Origin: Cohnella pontilimi
GTDB taxonomy: Bacteria > Bacillota > Bacilli > Paenibacillales > Paenibacillaceae
DNA length: 64,000 nucleotides
Direction: 5' to 3'
Assembly: GCF_005049045.1 (NCBI RefSeq)
Contig: NZ_SUPK01000007.1
Coordinates: 62,001 to 126,000, forward strand
Shown: positions 34,411 to 42,915 of the stretch, in pieces
Numbering within the stretch: position 1 is the first letter of the stretch
Layout: each line of letters starts with the position of its first letter
The notes under the pieces: model-generated
Databases searched by the model: none
Told to the model about the DNA's origin: nothing
Seen by the model: only the letters and a program-made list of their open reading frames with translations
Translations under genes and position numbers: made by a program

Positions 34411-35376
34411 ATGACACCATACAAACACGGCAGCCATTGCCAAATCATCGATTGTACCGTGCGCGACGGCGGGCTCGTCAATAATTGGGATTTCAGCATC
34501 GAGTTCGTACAGGATTTGTATGAATCGCTGAACGACTCCGGTGTGGAGTACATGGAGATCGGCTACAAAAATTCCCCCAAGCTGCTGAAAAGTGACGGTA
34601 CCGAAGGGCCGTGGCGTTTTTTGAACGACGAGTTTCTGCGGAACGTCATTCCGGAGAAGAAACGCACGAAGCTGTCGGCGCTCGTCGATATCGGGCGTGT
34701 GGATGAAGCGGATGTGCTGCCCCGCAGCGAATCGATGCTCGACCTGATCCGCGTCGCTTGCTACGCCAGAGATACGGAGAAGGCCGTGGAGCTGGTCAAG
34801 CTGTTCCATAAGCGCGGCTACGAGACGACCATCAACATTATGGCGCTGTCCAACGTGATGGATAACGAGCTGAACGAATCGCTGGCTTTGATCAGCGACA
34901 GCCCGGTGGATTTCGTGTATGTGGTCGATTCTTACGGCAGTCTCGATCCGGACGATATTCGTTACCTGGTGGAGAAATTCCGCCGCAACCTGAAAGACAA
35001 GCGCCTCGGCGTGCATACGCACAACAACATGCAGCTGGCGTTCGCGAATACGCTGGCCGCCGCCCAAATGGGCGTGGAGCTGCTCGACGCCTCCGTGTAC
35101 GGCATGGGCCGCGCGGCGGGCAACACGCCGACCGAGCTTTTGCTGGCCCGGCTCAGCAAGCCGGATTACAACGTCCGTCCCGTGCTCGGCATGATCGAGA
35201 AGCATATGCTGAAGCTTCGCGAGAAAGAAGAATGGGGCTACCTCATTCCCGACATGGTTACCGGCATGCTGGACGAACACCCGCGTTCCGCGATGGCGTG
35301 GCGCGCTTCCGAGAACCGGGACAAATTCGCGGAATTTTACGATAAACTGACGACGCCGGAAGTGTTTCTTAAATAA
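34411..35376 (+). CDS. DRE-TIM aldolase-type protein (HMG-CoA lyase-like)
   Basis: A 321-residue TIM-barrel metalloenzyme of the HMG-CoA lyase / 4-hydroxy-2-oxovalerate aldolase / isopropylmalate synthase superfamily. The N-terminus has DCTVRDGGLVNNWDF, the DRE-TIM signature with catalytic Arg and metal-binding Asp. Later come YVVDSYGSLDPDDI and LGVHTHNNMQLAFANTLAA, with the metal-binding histidines, and VYGMGRAAGNTPTELLLA. There is no LeuA-type regulatory domain, so it is not a second LeuA. The reaction is not assignable from the sequence. ATG 34411 follows AAGGAG. It is 28 nt upstream of the next, unrecognised gene. Confidence 0.8.
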   Translation: MTPYKHGSHCQIIDCTVRDGGLVNNWDFSIEFVQDLYESLNDSGVEYMEIGYKNSPKLLKSDGTEGPWRFLNDEFLRNVIPEKKRTKLSALVDIGRVDEADVLPRSESMLDLIRVACYARDTEKAVELVKLFHKRGYETTINIMALSNVMDNELNESLALISDSPVDFVYVVDSYGSLDPDDIRYLVEKFRRNLKDKRLGVHTHNNMQLAFANTLAAAQMGVELLDASVYGMGRAAGNTPTELLLARLSKPDYNVRPVLGMIEKHMLKLREKEEWGYLIPDMVTGMLDEHPRSAMAWRASENRDKFAEFYDKLTTPEVFLK

Positions 35377-35403
35377 CGGCCGTTTCCGAGGAGGAAACCG
35401 ACT

Positions 35404-36000
35404 TTGCTGCTGGAGTCCCGCTTTGGCGCAATTGCCGCTGTGCTGAGAGGCCGCAAAAGTTTGCCGCCGCTCACGCCGGAGAGGGTGTGGCACCCCGGTT
35501 TGGACACACAAATCCGTGCGATATCCGTTCTTGAGCTCGCGGACGGGCGGCCGGACGGACTGCCTTCGGCACAGGCATGGAAAGCGGCGGTTCATCTGTG
35601 GAACGACGGCTTGGATTCCGCGCATGATTTGGTGCAGGATTTGGAAACGCCGACCGGTGCTTTGCTGCACGGCATCATGCACCGGCGCGAGCGTGATTAC
35701 TCCAACGCGAAGTATTGGTTTCGGCGGGCCGGCGATCACCCGGTTTATCATCTCCTCCAAGGGCGGGTCTCCGAGCGTATGGAACGAATGCGAGAGGCGG
35801 ACGGACTGCCTGCGGGTCCGGTTAGGGAAGCCATTGGCGCCGTAGCCGGCCAAACAGTCTGGAATCCCTACTTGTTTACCGACGCGGTTCATATTGTGGA
35901 GAACCGGATCGGAGACGACCAAGCCAGAACGGTGTTGGAGCACATTCAGCATTTGGAGCTGGAAGCCGTTTTGCGATACTTAGAGTCACGTCTGGCATAG
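35404..36000 (+). CDS. Conserved-looking protein of unknown function
   Basis: A 198-residue soluble protein with alternating charged and aromatic helices. The middle contains GALLHGIMHRRERDYSNAKYWFRRAGDHPVYHLL, a tryptophan/histidine-rich block I have seen in widespread uncharacterised proteins but cannot name. The start is TTG 35404 after GAGGAGG at 9-nt spacing; no ATG fits. The gene is closely spaced after the DRE-TIM aldolase, so a common operon and a shared pathway are plausible. A strong bidirectional terminator follows. Confidence 0.7.
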   Translation: MLLESRFGAIAAVLRGRKSLPPLTPERVWHPGLDTQIRAISVLELADGRPDGLPSAQAWKAAVHLWNDGLDSAHDLVQDLETPTGALLHGIMHRRERDYSNAKYWFRRAGDHPVYHLLQGRVSERMERMREADGLPAGPVREAIGAVAGQTVWNPYLFTDAVHIVENRIGDDQARTVLEHIQHLELEAVLRYLESRLA

Positions 36001-36021
36001 ACTCGGTGCCGGTGAACGCAA

Positions 36022-36064
36022 AGGCCGCCGTATTCGCATTATCGTGCGAATACGGCGGCTTTTC
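36022..36064. terminator. Bidirectional intrinsic terminator
   Basis: GCCGCCGTATTCGCA / TGCGAATACGGCGGC, a perfect 15-bp stem with a TTATCG loop, A-rich on one side and T-rich on the other. It serves the convergent TTG-start gene and the MMPL transporter. Confidence 0.9.
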
Positions 36065-36077
36065 ATATGTTTATTCC

Positions 36078-38987
36078 TCAAGCCGGCTCGCCGGAATCGG
36101 GAGCGGCTGAGCGCAGGACCGCGTCGTGGGTTTGCTTCCGTCGGAACGGCCACCAATTGGCCTCGCCGAACAGGAAGCTGAACGACGGAACGACCAGCGC
36201 CATGAAGATGACCGCGTAAAGCAGCAGGCCGATCAATGTGCCGACGCCGATTTGCACGAGCGTACCCACGCCCGAGAAGCCGAGGGCGCCGAAGGTGCCG
36301 CCCATTATCACGGCCGCGGAAATAATGACGCTGCCGGTTGTCCTCATCGCTTTGGTCATCGCCGCCCGCACACCGCCGGGACGGTACTCCTCCCTGAACC
36401 GCGCCATCAGGAAGATGCTGTAATCGACGCCCAGCGCGACAAGGATCAGGAAGATGAAGAACGACACCGTCCAGGACAAACCGGGGAAGCCGAGCAGCTT
36501 GACGAACAGGAATTCCATAATGCCCATTGTGATGAAATAATTGAATCCTAGCGACAACAGCACATACAAAGGCGCAAGCACGGACCGCAGAAGCAGCATC
36601 AGCACGACGGCTATGCCCGCCAAAACGAGAAGACCCGTATGGACGAAATCGTCAAAGGAAATGCTGCGCAGTTCGTTGTATTTTGCGGAGGTTCCGGCCG
36701 CATATACCTCGATATCCGCGATGGCCGAAGCGCCTAAGCTTTGCCGCATCGCCGCCGTCACTTGCTTCACCGTGTCCATGGCTTCATCGGAATACGGGTT
36801 CGATTTCAGGATGACGTCGAATTTGGCGATGGTTCCGTCCGAAGAGATGTAGTAATCGAGCGCCTGTTTCAGCTCGTTGCTGTTCAGCGCTTCGGCCGGT
36901 ACGACCCAGCCGCCGATTTGACGTTTGCCGTCATCGGCGATCGTTTGCTGTGCCGCCTGTACCTTGCCCAGCCCGTCGTCCACTTGGCGCAAGCCGCTTG
37001 CGCCTTGCTTCAGGCCATCCGTCAATTTGGACAGGCCGTCATTCAGCGAGAACACGCCCTGCACCGCTTCCAGCTGGCCGTTCGTCAGCCGGTCAAGCCC
37101 TTCGCTCAGCTGGCGGAGCGCCGGCACCATGCCGATCAGTCCTTGGCTTAGCGGAGCCGCCCCGGCGGCCAACTTTTGCAGGCCGTCCGACAGCTGTTGC
37201 TGCTTCGCCGCAAGGGCAAGCACGCTCGGGTCTTTCCGCAGCTCCGGATGTGCGGCGAGCAGCTTCTCCAAATCGCTCTTCATCGAAGCCGCCGCTTGGC
37301 TGGACTCCTTCAGCCCGTCCGCGATCCGGGAAGCTCCGTCGGCGCTTTGAGCCGCTCCGTCGCGAAGCTTGCCTGCGCCCTTCGCGGCATCCTGGGTGCT
37401 CGAGGCCATCTGCCGCAACGCGCCGGTCAGCCGGTCGACGTCGGATCGGCCGCTGTCCAATTGGCGTCCGGCATCCTCGAGACCGGTTCCGACTTGGGCG
37501 ACGCCGTCTTTCAATTGACCGATCGCGTCGCTCGTTTTCCCGAGCTGATCCGGCACGGTCAGCTCCGTGAGCTGCCGTCCGAGCGGGCGAACCGCGCTGC
37601 GGACTTCCTGGACGCCGGGCACCTTCATCACGTCGGCGCTCGCCTGCTCCATGGCGGCCAGCGCTTCAGGAGACCGCATGGATTGAGGAGACGTGACGGC
37701 GATCGAGACAGGGAACACTTCTCCGGCGCCGAACGCTTTCTCGACTTGCCGGAAACCGGCAACGGAGTCCAGATTCGGGTTGATTTCGGCAATGTCGTCA
37801 AATGACCGCTTGCCTTGGAACAACAGCGTGAGCGGGCCGAGCAGAACGGCAACGGCGATTAGCACGAGCGCGGCCCGTTTGGAAGCAAGACGTGCGGCCG
37901 CGTTCCAAAGCCGGGATTCTCCATGCCCTTGGCCGGCATCGAGCCGCATCGGCCAGTAGGCCGCGCGGCCGAGAAGAAGCAGGAGCGCCGGGGCCAGCGT
38001 CATGCCCGCGATCAAAGTGACCACGACGCCGATCGCGACACCCGCCGCTGATTGATAGAGGCCGAAGCGCGCGAAGCCGATCAGGAAAAACGCGGCGAAA
38101 ACGGTGCTGGCGGAGAATACGATCGTTTGGCCGACGCCCTTCATCGTGCGTGTGAGCGCCTCGCGCTTGTCGCCGTCTTTCACCAGCTCCTCCCGGAACC
38201 GCTGAATGAGGAGGATGCAATAATCCGTTCCCGCGCCGAACAGAACGGCGATAAGGAACGATTCCGTGAAATTCGACACCGGCAGTCCGTAATCCGCGGC
38301 CAACGCGATCAATCCCCGCGAAATCACGAGACTGATGCCGATCGTGACGAGCGGAATGAGCGGGGCTACAGGAGAACGGAACACAAACAATAAAATGACC
38401 AGAACCAGGCCGACTGTCAGCAGCTCCGTTTTTTTCAGGCCGTCTTGCGAGGATTGTTGAAACTCCTGCGAGATCGGAGCGCCTCCCGTCATCTCGGCCT
38501 TCGCCCCCGCGGGAGCATGCTCCAATCGCAGCTTCAGCTTCTCCAGCGTTTCTTTCGTGGCCTCCTCGAAGTCCGCTTTCGGCAAATTCACGAGAGCGAT
38601 CATCGTGCTGCCGTCTTTGCTGAGGAAACGGCCTTTCATGTTCGGCTGGGTATCCGCGGACAGCACGTCCGTTATGCCGAGCTCGGCTTTATCCCGTTCC
38701 ATTTGCTTCAGCGTCGTCTCGAGCCACTGCCGGTCGGCTTGCTGAAGTCCGCCGTTCCGGCTCAGCACGATGACCGCATTGGAAGCGGAGCCGGAAGAAG
38801 GATTGATCTGTTCCAGCAGATTCCCGGCCTGCAAGGACTCCGAATCGGCCGGAAGAAACTTCTGCTCGGTTTTCCGTACGATATCCTGTAAATTCGGCAG
38901 CGCCACAACGGAAGCGGCGGCCGTCAGCATCCACACCCCGAGCATCACCCAACGAAGCCGGGACGTCCATGCGACCCATTTTTCCAT
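36078..38987 (-). CDS. MMPL/RND-family membrane transporter (YdfJ-like)
   Basis: A 969-residue RND-superfamily protein of the MMPL group. It has two repeats of one helix plus five helices, each repeat starting near residues 12 and 550-700. Motifs include VLFGAGTDYCILLIQRFREEL and the equivalent LVALGVDYSIFLMARFREEY, with the conserved GxDY acid for proton coupling. The large outer loop (about 390-700) is helical with repeated LxDGLxxL segments (DGLKESSQAAASM, LSDGLQKLAAG). ATG 38987 is chosen because AAGGGG lies upstream; the longer frame runs through the promoter. It is divergent from a TetR gene with shared operator-like sites, so export of a lipophilic or toxic compound under TetR control is likely. 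Confidence 0.9.
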   Translation of the reverse strand: MEKWVAWTSRLRWVMLGVWMLTAAASVVALPNLQDIVRKTEQKFLPADSESLQAGNLLEQINPSSGSASNAVIVLSRNGGLQQADRQWLETTLKQMERDKAELGITDVLSADTQPNMKGRFLSKDGSTMIALVNLPKADFEEATKETLEKLKLRLEHAPAGAKAEMTGGAPISQEFQQSSQDGLKKTELLTVGLVLVILLFVFRSPVAPLIPLVTIGISLVISRGLIALAADYGLPVSNFTESFLIAVLFGAGTDYCILLIQRFREELVKDGDKREALTRTMKGVGQTIVFSASTVFAAFFLIGFARFGLYQSAAGVAIGVVVTLIAGMTLAPALLLLLGRAAYWPMRLDAGQGHGESRLWNAAARLASKRAALVLIAVAVLLGPLTLLFQGKRSFDDIAEINPNLDSVAGFRQVEKAFGAGEVFPVSIAVTSPQSMRSPEALAAMEQASADVMKVPGVQEVRSAVRPLGRQLTELTVPDQLGKTSDAIGQLKDGVAQVGTGLEDAGRQLDSGRSDVDRLTGALRQMASSTQDAAKGAGKLRDGAAQSADGASRIADGLKESSQAAASMKSDLEKLLAAHPELRKDPSVLALAAKQQQLSDGLQKLAAGAAPLSQGLIGMVPALRQLSEGLDRLTNGQLEAVQGVFSLNDGLSKLTDGLKQGASGLRQVDDGLGKVQAAQQTIADDGKRQIGGWVVPAEALNSNELKQALDYYISSDGTIAKFDVILKSNPYSDEAMDTVKQVTAAMRQSLGASAIADIEVYAAGTSAKYNELRSISFDDFVHTGLLVLAGIAVVLMLLLRSVLAPLYVLLSLGFNYFITMGIMEFLFVKLLGFPGLSWTVSFFIFLILVALGVDYSIFLMARFREEYRPGGVRAAMTKAMRTTGSVIISAAVIMGGTFGALGFSGVGTLVQIGVGTLIGLLLYAVIFMALVVPSFSFLFGEANWWPFRRKQTHDAVLRSAAPDSGEPA

Positions 38988-39024
38988 TTCGTTACCCCTT
39001 CCGTCTGCCATAACCTTCATGTCA

Positions 39025-39053
39025 TTTATAACCGATCGATCAGACGAAATCAA
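39025..39053 (-). promoter_or_regulatory. Promoter of the MMPL transporter
   Basis: Reading the minus strand: TTGATT (39053-39048), a 17-bp spacer and TATAAA (39030-39025), about 38 bp before ATG 38987. The operator-like site at 39061-39075 sits just upstream of the -35. Confidence 0.55.
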
Positions 39054-39060
39054 CACAATT

Positions 39061-39187
39061 TTGGACTGTTGGTCATAAATATTTTGAAGGGAAGGATGGA
39101 CTTCAAATTGTTGATGCGACAATACTTTGTACGAAAATACCGGCATTATTGCTTCAATAGCTGTTATACAAATTGGACCGTTGGTCA
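39061..39187. promoter_or_regulatory. Pair of TetR-type operator candidates
   Basis: TTGGACTGTTGGTCA (39061-39075) and TTGGACCGTTGGTCA (39173-39187) differ at one base and are 112 bp apart in the divergent intergenic region. Each contains the partial palindrome GAC(C/T)-GTT-GGTC. One is next to the MMPL -35, the other is 57 bp upstream of the tetR start. They are the obvious binding sites for the regulator. Confidence 0.6.
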
Positions 39188-39243
39188 AGTTATATTGCCA
39201 TCTGGACGAGGTGTGTTAAAATAGGAGAGCAAGGAGGTGGCGT

Positions 39244-39822
39244 ATGAAACGGGAGGAAAAGAAAGCCCTGACCCGACAAAAAATAACCGAGGCGGCCATC
39301 GAGCTGTTCGAACTGCATGGATTCGAAACGACAACCGTTCAGCAGATTGCGGACCGTGCGGAAGTAGCCAAAGGAACGTTCTTCAATTATTACGATTCGA
39401 AAGAAGATTTGATCCTTGAGCTGCACGGCGCGATCATGATGCGGGAAATCGAGCACGTTCACGGCAAACCGGGTCCGGTCATCCCCCGGCTTCAGGCCAT
39501 TTTGTTCGAATATGCCCGCCGTTTTACGATGAGCCAGTCAATAACGCGAGCCGTGCTGCAAGGTGTTTTCGGAAGCGCGAAGCTGCGGGAAGTGCAGTGC
39601 GACCGATGCGAAGAGCTGCGGAGCAGCTTGACTCCACTATTCGAATTTGCGCAGCAAAAAGGAGAAATCCGCTCGGACATCCCCGCCGGAACGATCGCGC
39701 AGCTGGCGGTTCAAACTTATTTCGGAACGTTGATGAGCTGGGCGATCGATCAAGGAGAACCGGAGTTTGCGGACCAGATCGCACTCACGTTCGAGGTGTT
39801 TATTCAAGGGATCAGTCGATAG
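39244..39822 (+). CDS. TetR-family transcriptional regulator
   Basis: A 192-residue repressor. The N-terminal helix-turn-helix is clear: KKALTRQKITEAAIELFELHGFETTTVQQIADRAEVAKGTFFNYYDSKEDLI (about 6-57), a canonical TetR DNA-binding domain. The C-terminal ligand-binding half is variable, with two Cys in VQCDRCEELR near residues 118-123. ATG 39244 follows AAGGAGGTGG. It is divergent from the MMPL transporter and should control it and itself through the paired sites. The inducer is unknown. Confidence 0.92.
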   Translation: MKREEKKALTRQKITEAAIELFELHGFETTTVQQIADRAEVAKGTFFNYYDSKEDLILELHGAIMMREIEHVHGKPGPVIPRLQAILFEYARRFTMSQSITRAVLQGVFGSAKLREVQCDRCEELRSSLTPLFEFAQQKGEIRSDIPAGTIAQLAVQTYFGTLMSWAIDQGEPEFADQIALTFEVFIQGISR

Positions 39823-39843
39823 CGCTGTCGGTAAGCACAACCA

Positions 39844-39877
39844 GGAGGGGAATGACGAACATCATTCTCCTCTTTTT
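39844..39877. terminator. Intrinsic terminator between convergent genes
   Basis: GAGGGGAATGA / TCATTCTCCTC with a CGAACA loop, followed by TTTTTGTTT. It ends the tetR transcript and overlaps the last codons of the minus-strand gene. Confidence 0.75.
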
Positions 39878-40188
39878 GTTTGCGGCTGATAGCCTTCCAA
39901 CTCGCCGTCTCCGCGAATCGCGGCGCTCCGGCGTCTAGGGTTGGGATGGAAAAAACCGCGGCCCCCAAACCGCTTTCCTCCGATAGAGACGGCCTCCAGC
40001 CGGACGCCGATTTCGTCGCTCTCCGCAAAACGCTCCAGCAGGGGCTCATCGTCAATGCCGTCTACGTCAATGTACCAAAGCCGTGTGCCATAATCGGACA
40101 CGACAGTTAATTTCGCCTTTTCGAAGGCGATCGTCCGATTTTCGATTCCTTCGATGACGGAGAGCGTTGCGAGTTCGTATTGTTCCAC
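39862..40188 (-). CDS. Small protein of unknown function
   Basis: A 108-residue protein starting (GTG) VEQYELATLSVIEGIENRTIAF. The visible part is mostly beta strand (AKLTVVSDYGTRLWYIDVDGIDDEPLLERF) and ends in a basic, proline-containing tail (HPNPRRRSAAIRGDGELEGYQPQTKRGE). The GTG start at 40188 is preceded by GAGGGAA; the longer open frame upstream has no support. I do not recognise the family. It lies between tetR and the pxp genes, on the opposite strand to both. Confidence 0.6.
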   Translation of the reverse strand: MEQYELATLSVIEGIENRTIAFEKAKLTVVSDYGTRLWYIDVDGIDDEPLLERFAESDEIGVRLEAVSIGGKRFGGRGFFHPNPRRRSAAIRGDGELEGYQPQTKRGE

Positions 40189-40287
40189 GGTGGATTCCCT
40201 CTTTCGTTTTGGCCGGATCGGCGATAGTATCATTGTAAAGGTACACAAAACGGCGTTGCAACGGCTGATGAGAAAGGGGAAACGCGA

Positions 40288-42066
40288 ATGGCCGTCATGG
40301 ATCCTCTTGGCGACAGCGCGCTGCTGTTGGCATGGCCGGAAACGGGAGAGACGGGTCACCGGGAAATTGCCGCAATGGCGGCGCATATTCACGGCCTGTC
40401 GCTGCCTTGGGTGAAGGAGCTCGTCCCTGCCTTTCGGACGCTGGCCATCCATTTGGATACCCGCAAAGTGAAGCAAGAAGGCGGCTCCGGCGGTATGGCG
40501 GAAGGGTTTCGGCTTGTAGAAGCGCGGTTGCGGCAAGAGATCGAAAATGCGGGGGATCACGCGAAAGTGCGCGTCCCCCGCCACATTCGTCTGCCTGTTG
40601 TGTTCGGAGGCGAAGAGGGACCGGATCTGGCGGCTTGTGCGCAAAGAGGCGGCGTCTCGCCGGACGAATTTGTTCGGGCTTACTGCTCGTCTAAGTATGA
40701 TGTGGCGATGATCGGGTTTGCGCCGGGTTTTCCCTATTTAGCCGGGTTGCCGGAGAGGCTGGTCCAGCCGAGACATCCCGCGCCGCGGCTCAAAGTGCCT
40801 GCCGGCTCGGTCGGAATTGCGGGGAATCAGACCGGCGTCTATTCGGTGGAATCGCCCGGAGGCTGGCAGCTCATCGGCAGAACGTTCACTCCGCTGTTCC
40901 GGCCGGAGCGGGAAGAGCCTTTCCTGCTCGCGCCGGGCGATCGCGTGTCATTCTTCCCGGCTGACGGAGAAAGAGAGAGCGTTAGTCAAGATGCTCTTGG
41001 AGGGATTGAATACGCCGATGCGGAGAAGTCTGTTTGCTTGGAGTTGCTGAAGTCAGGCCTACTGACCACGCTGCAGGATTTGGGCAGACCTGGCTGGCGG
41101 ATGTACGGCGTCTCGGCTGGCGGTGCGATGGACCGGATTTCGGTCCGCACGGCTAATTGGCTGGTCGGCAACGACGAACGCGCGGCGGTGCTGGAAATGA
41201 CGATGATCGGCGCGGTGATGAAGGTACGGCGGGATACGCTCGCCGCCATCTGCGGAGCCGATCTGGAAGCGCACGTGGACGGCGAGCCGGTTCCGATGGA
41301 CCGGCCGGTCTGGCTGCGTGCGGGTTCGACGATTTCGTTCGGGCGTTCGCACAGAGGCTGCCGATGCTATTTGGCCGTGTCGGGCGGCTTTGAGGCACCG
41401 GTCGTGCTCGGAAGCCGAAGCACCGACGCAAGGGCGGGTATAGGCGGCTTGAACGGGCGGGCATTGGCGGCGGGAGACCGTTTGGCCGCCGGAAGTCCGT
41501 CCGCGGACGCGGCCAGGCTGGCGCACGCGCTGGAGCATGCGGCCCGGGTACAAAGCCAGTCGTGGGCTTCCGTCTCTTGGAGCGCAGAAACGTTCGCCAC
41601 GGCATCCGACTTCGGTGAAGTGACACTGCGGATCATACCAGGCGCCGAATGGGAGGAGTTCGACCCGGAGACTCGGGACGAATTGCTCGCACAGACTTAT
41701 CGCGTCGATGCTTCCTCCGACCGGATGGGTCTCCGTTTGTCCGGTCCGGCGCTTGTTCGAGTCCGCGATGGGGAGCTGTCGTCCCACGGCGTCGTTCCCG
41801 GCACCGTCCAGGTACCGCCGAACGGACAGCCGATCGTGCTTGCGGCCGGATGCCAGCCGACCGGCGGGTATCCGAAAATCGCGCATATCATCGGCGCGGA
41901 TTTGCCGCTGCTCGCCCAATGCCGGCCGGGCGACGACCTGAGATTCCGGTTGGTCGACCTGCAGGAAGCCTGGCGCATCAAGGACCGGCTGGCTCGGCAC
42001 TTCAGCGTGCTGCAGGCCGGTATCGCCTTGGCCTTGAAAAAGCAGATAGGAGCGGATGAGGCATGA
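40288..42066 (+). CDS. 5-Oxoprolinase subunits B and C, fused (PxpB-PxpC)
   Basis: A 592-residue fusion of the two subunits usually encoded by pxpB (kipI) and pxpC (kipA). Residues about 1-245 are the PxpB half with VPRHIRLPVVFGGEEGPDL, YDVAMIGFAPGFPYLAGLPERL and PAGSVGIAGNQTGVYSVESPGGWQLIGRT. Residues about 253-592 are the PxpC half starting LLKSGLLTTLQDLGRPGWRMYGV, with GAMDRIS and SHGVVPGTVQVPPNGQPIVLAAGCQPTGGYPKIA. With PxpA the complex opens 5-oxoproline to glutamate using ATP. ATG 40288 follows AAGGGG. The stop overlaps pxpA by 4 bp, confirming a joint operon. Confidence 0.92.
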   Translation: MAVMDPLGDSALLLAWPETGETGHREIAAMAAHIHGLSLPWVKELVPAFRTLAIHLDTRKVKQEGGSGGMAEGFRLVEARLRQEIENAGDHAKVRVPRHIRLPVVFGGEEGPDLAACAQRGGVSPDEFVRAYCSSKYDVAMIGFAPGFPYLAGLPERLVQPRHPAPRLKVPAGSVGIAGNQTGVYSVESPGGWQLIGRTFTPLFRPEREEPFLLAPGDRVSFFPADGERESVSQDALGGIEYADAEKSVCLELLKSGLLTTLQDLGRPGWRMYGVSAGGAMDRISVRTANWLVGNDERAAVLEMTMIGAVMKVRRDTLAAICGADLEAHVDGEPVPMDRPVWLRAGSTISFGRSHRGCRCYLAVSGGFEAPVVLGSRSTDARAGIGGLNGRALAAGDRLAAGSPSADAARLAHALEHAARVQSQSWASVSWSAETFATASDFGEVTLRIIPGAEWEEFDPETRDELLAQTYRVDASSDRMGLRLSGPALVRVRDGELSSHGVVPGTVQVPPNGQPIVLAAGCQPTGGYPKIAHIIGADLPLLAQCRPGDDLRFRLVDLQEAWRIKDRLARHFSVLQAGIALALKKQIGADEA

Positions 42067-42854
42067 TCCAGCCACCTTTGGAGATCGATTTGAACGCCGA
42101 TTTGGGAGAGGGATACGGCGCTTACTCTTTTGGAGAAGACGATTCTCTGCTGGAGATCGTATCTTCCGCCAATATCGCCTGCGGATTTCATGCCGGCGAT
42201 CCTCACATCATGCGGCGAACGGTGGAACGCTGCGTTGCGCTGGGCGTCGCGGTGGGCGCTCATCCGGGGCTGCCGGACCGCATGGGCTTCGGCAGAAGAG
42301 AAATGGCCGTCACACCGGAAGAGGCCGCCGATTGGATCACTTACCAGGTGGGTGCGCTGCAAGCATTCGTACATTCCGAGGGCGGCAGACTGCAGCATGT
42401 GAAGCCCCACGGCGCGCTGTATCATATGGCGGCAGGCGATGCGGAGCTGGCATCGGCGATCGTTCGAGCGGTCACCACCGTCGACAAGCGTCTCATCCTG
42501 TTCGGACCGCCGGGCAGCCGCCTGCACCGGGAGGCCGAGCGGCAGGGCGCGCCGTTTGCGGCGGAAGGCTTCGCAGACCGCGCGTATATGCCGGACGGAC
42601 GGCTGGCTTCCCGCGGCACGCCGAACGCGATGATCGAAGCGTCGGAGCAAGCCGCGGCGCAAGCGCTCTCGATCGTCAAAGAAGGCCGCGTCCGCACGGT
42701 TTCCGGCGAGTTCTGCGAGCTGCGCGTCCGCACGATTTGCGTTCACGGCGACAGCTCGAAGGCCGCCGGCCGCGCCAAGCAATTGGCGTCGGCACTGCGC
42801 TCTGCCGGCATTATGATTCGAGCGCCACAGGTGGGTGACAAGCCGTGCAGTTGA
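42063..42854 (+). CDS. pxpA: 5-Oxoprolinase subunit A (LamB/YcsF family)
   Basis: A 263-residue member of the LamB/YcsF family. It starts MIQPPLEIDLNADLGEGYGAYSFGEDDSLLEIVSSANIACGFHAGDP and continues with GVAVGAHPGLPDRMGFGRREM and the conserved VKPHGALYHMA. FADRAYMPDGRLASRGTPNAMI and VSGEFCELRVRTICVHGDSS are also present. It is the catalytic partner of PxpBC in 5-oxoproline clearance. Its start overlaps the stop of the fused PxpBC (ATGA), so all three activities are produced from one transcript. Length and motifs are standard. Confidence 0.93.
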   Translation: MIQPPLEIDLNADLGEGYGAYSFGEDDSLLEIVSSANIACGFHAGDPHIMRRTVERCVALGVAVGAHPGLPDRMGFGRREMAVTPEEAADWITYQVGALQAFVHSEGGRLQHVKPHGALYHMAAGDAELASAIVRAVTTVDKRLILFGPPGSRLHREAERQGAPFAAEGFADRAYMPDGRLASRGTPNAMIEASEQAAAQALSIVKEGRVRTVSGEFCELRVRTICVHGDSSKAAGRAKQLASALRSAGIMIRAPQVGDKPCS

Positions 42855-42879
42855 ATAGGTCGTCCCGTTGGGCTACGAT
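42851..42879 (+). promoter_or_regulatory. Candidate promoter of the copper operon
   Basis: TTGAAT (42851-42856), a 17-bp spacer and TACGAT (42874-42879), starting at the pxpA stop codon. Confidence 0.45.
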
Positions 42880-42915
42880 GGAGTTGCCCATCTCAAGGAC
42901 TGGGAGGCCGAATGC

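Noticed and set aside
34369-35952. 527-codon minus-strand frame opposite the aldolase and the following gene
   Set aside because: It is a shadow frame; the + strand encodes a clear DRE-TIM protein with Shine-Dalgarno sequences.
39001-39188. N-terminal extension of the MMPL protein to 39188
   Set aside because: The extension would translate through its own promoter and both operator-like sites, and the residues do not resemble an MMPL N-terminus.
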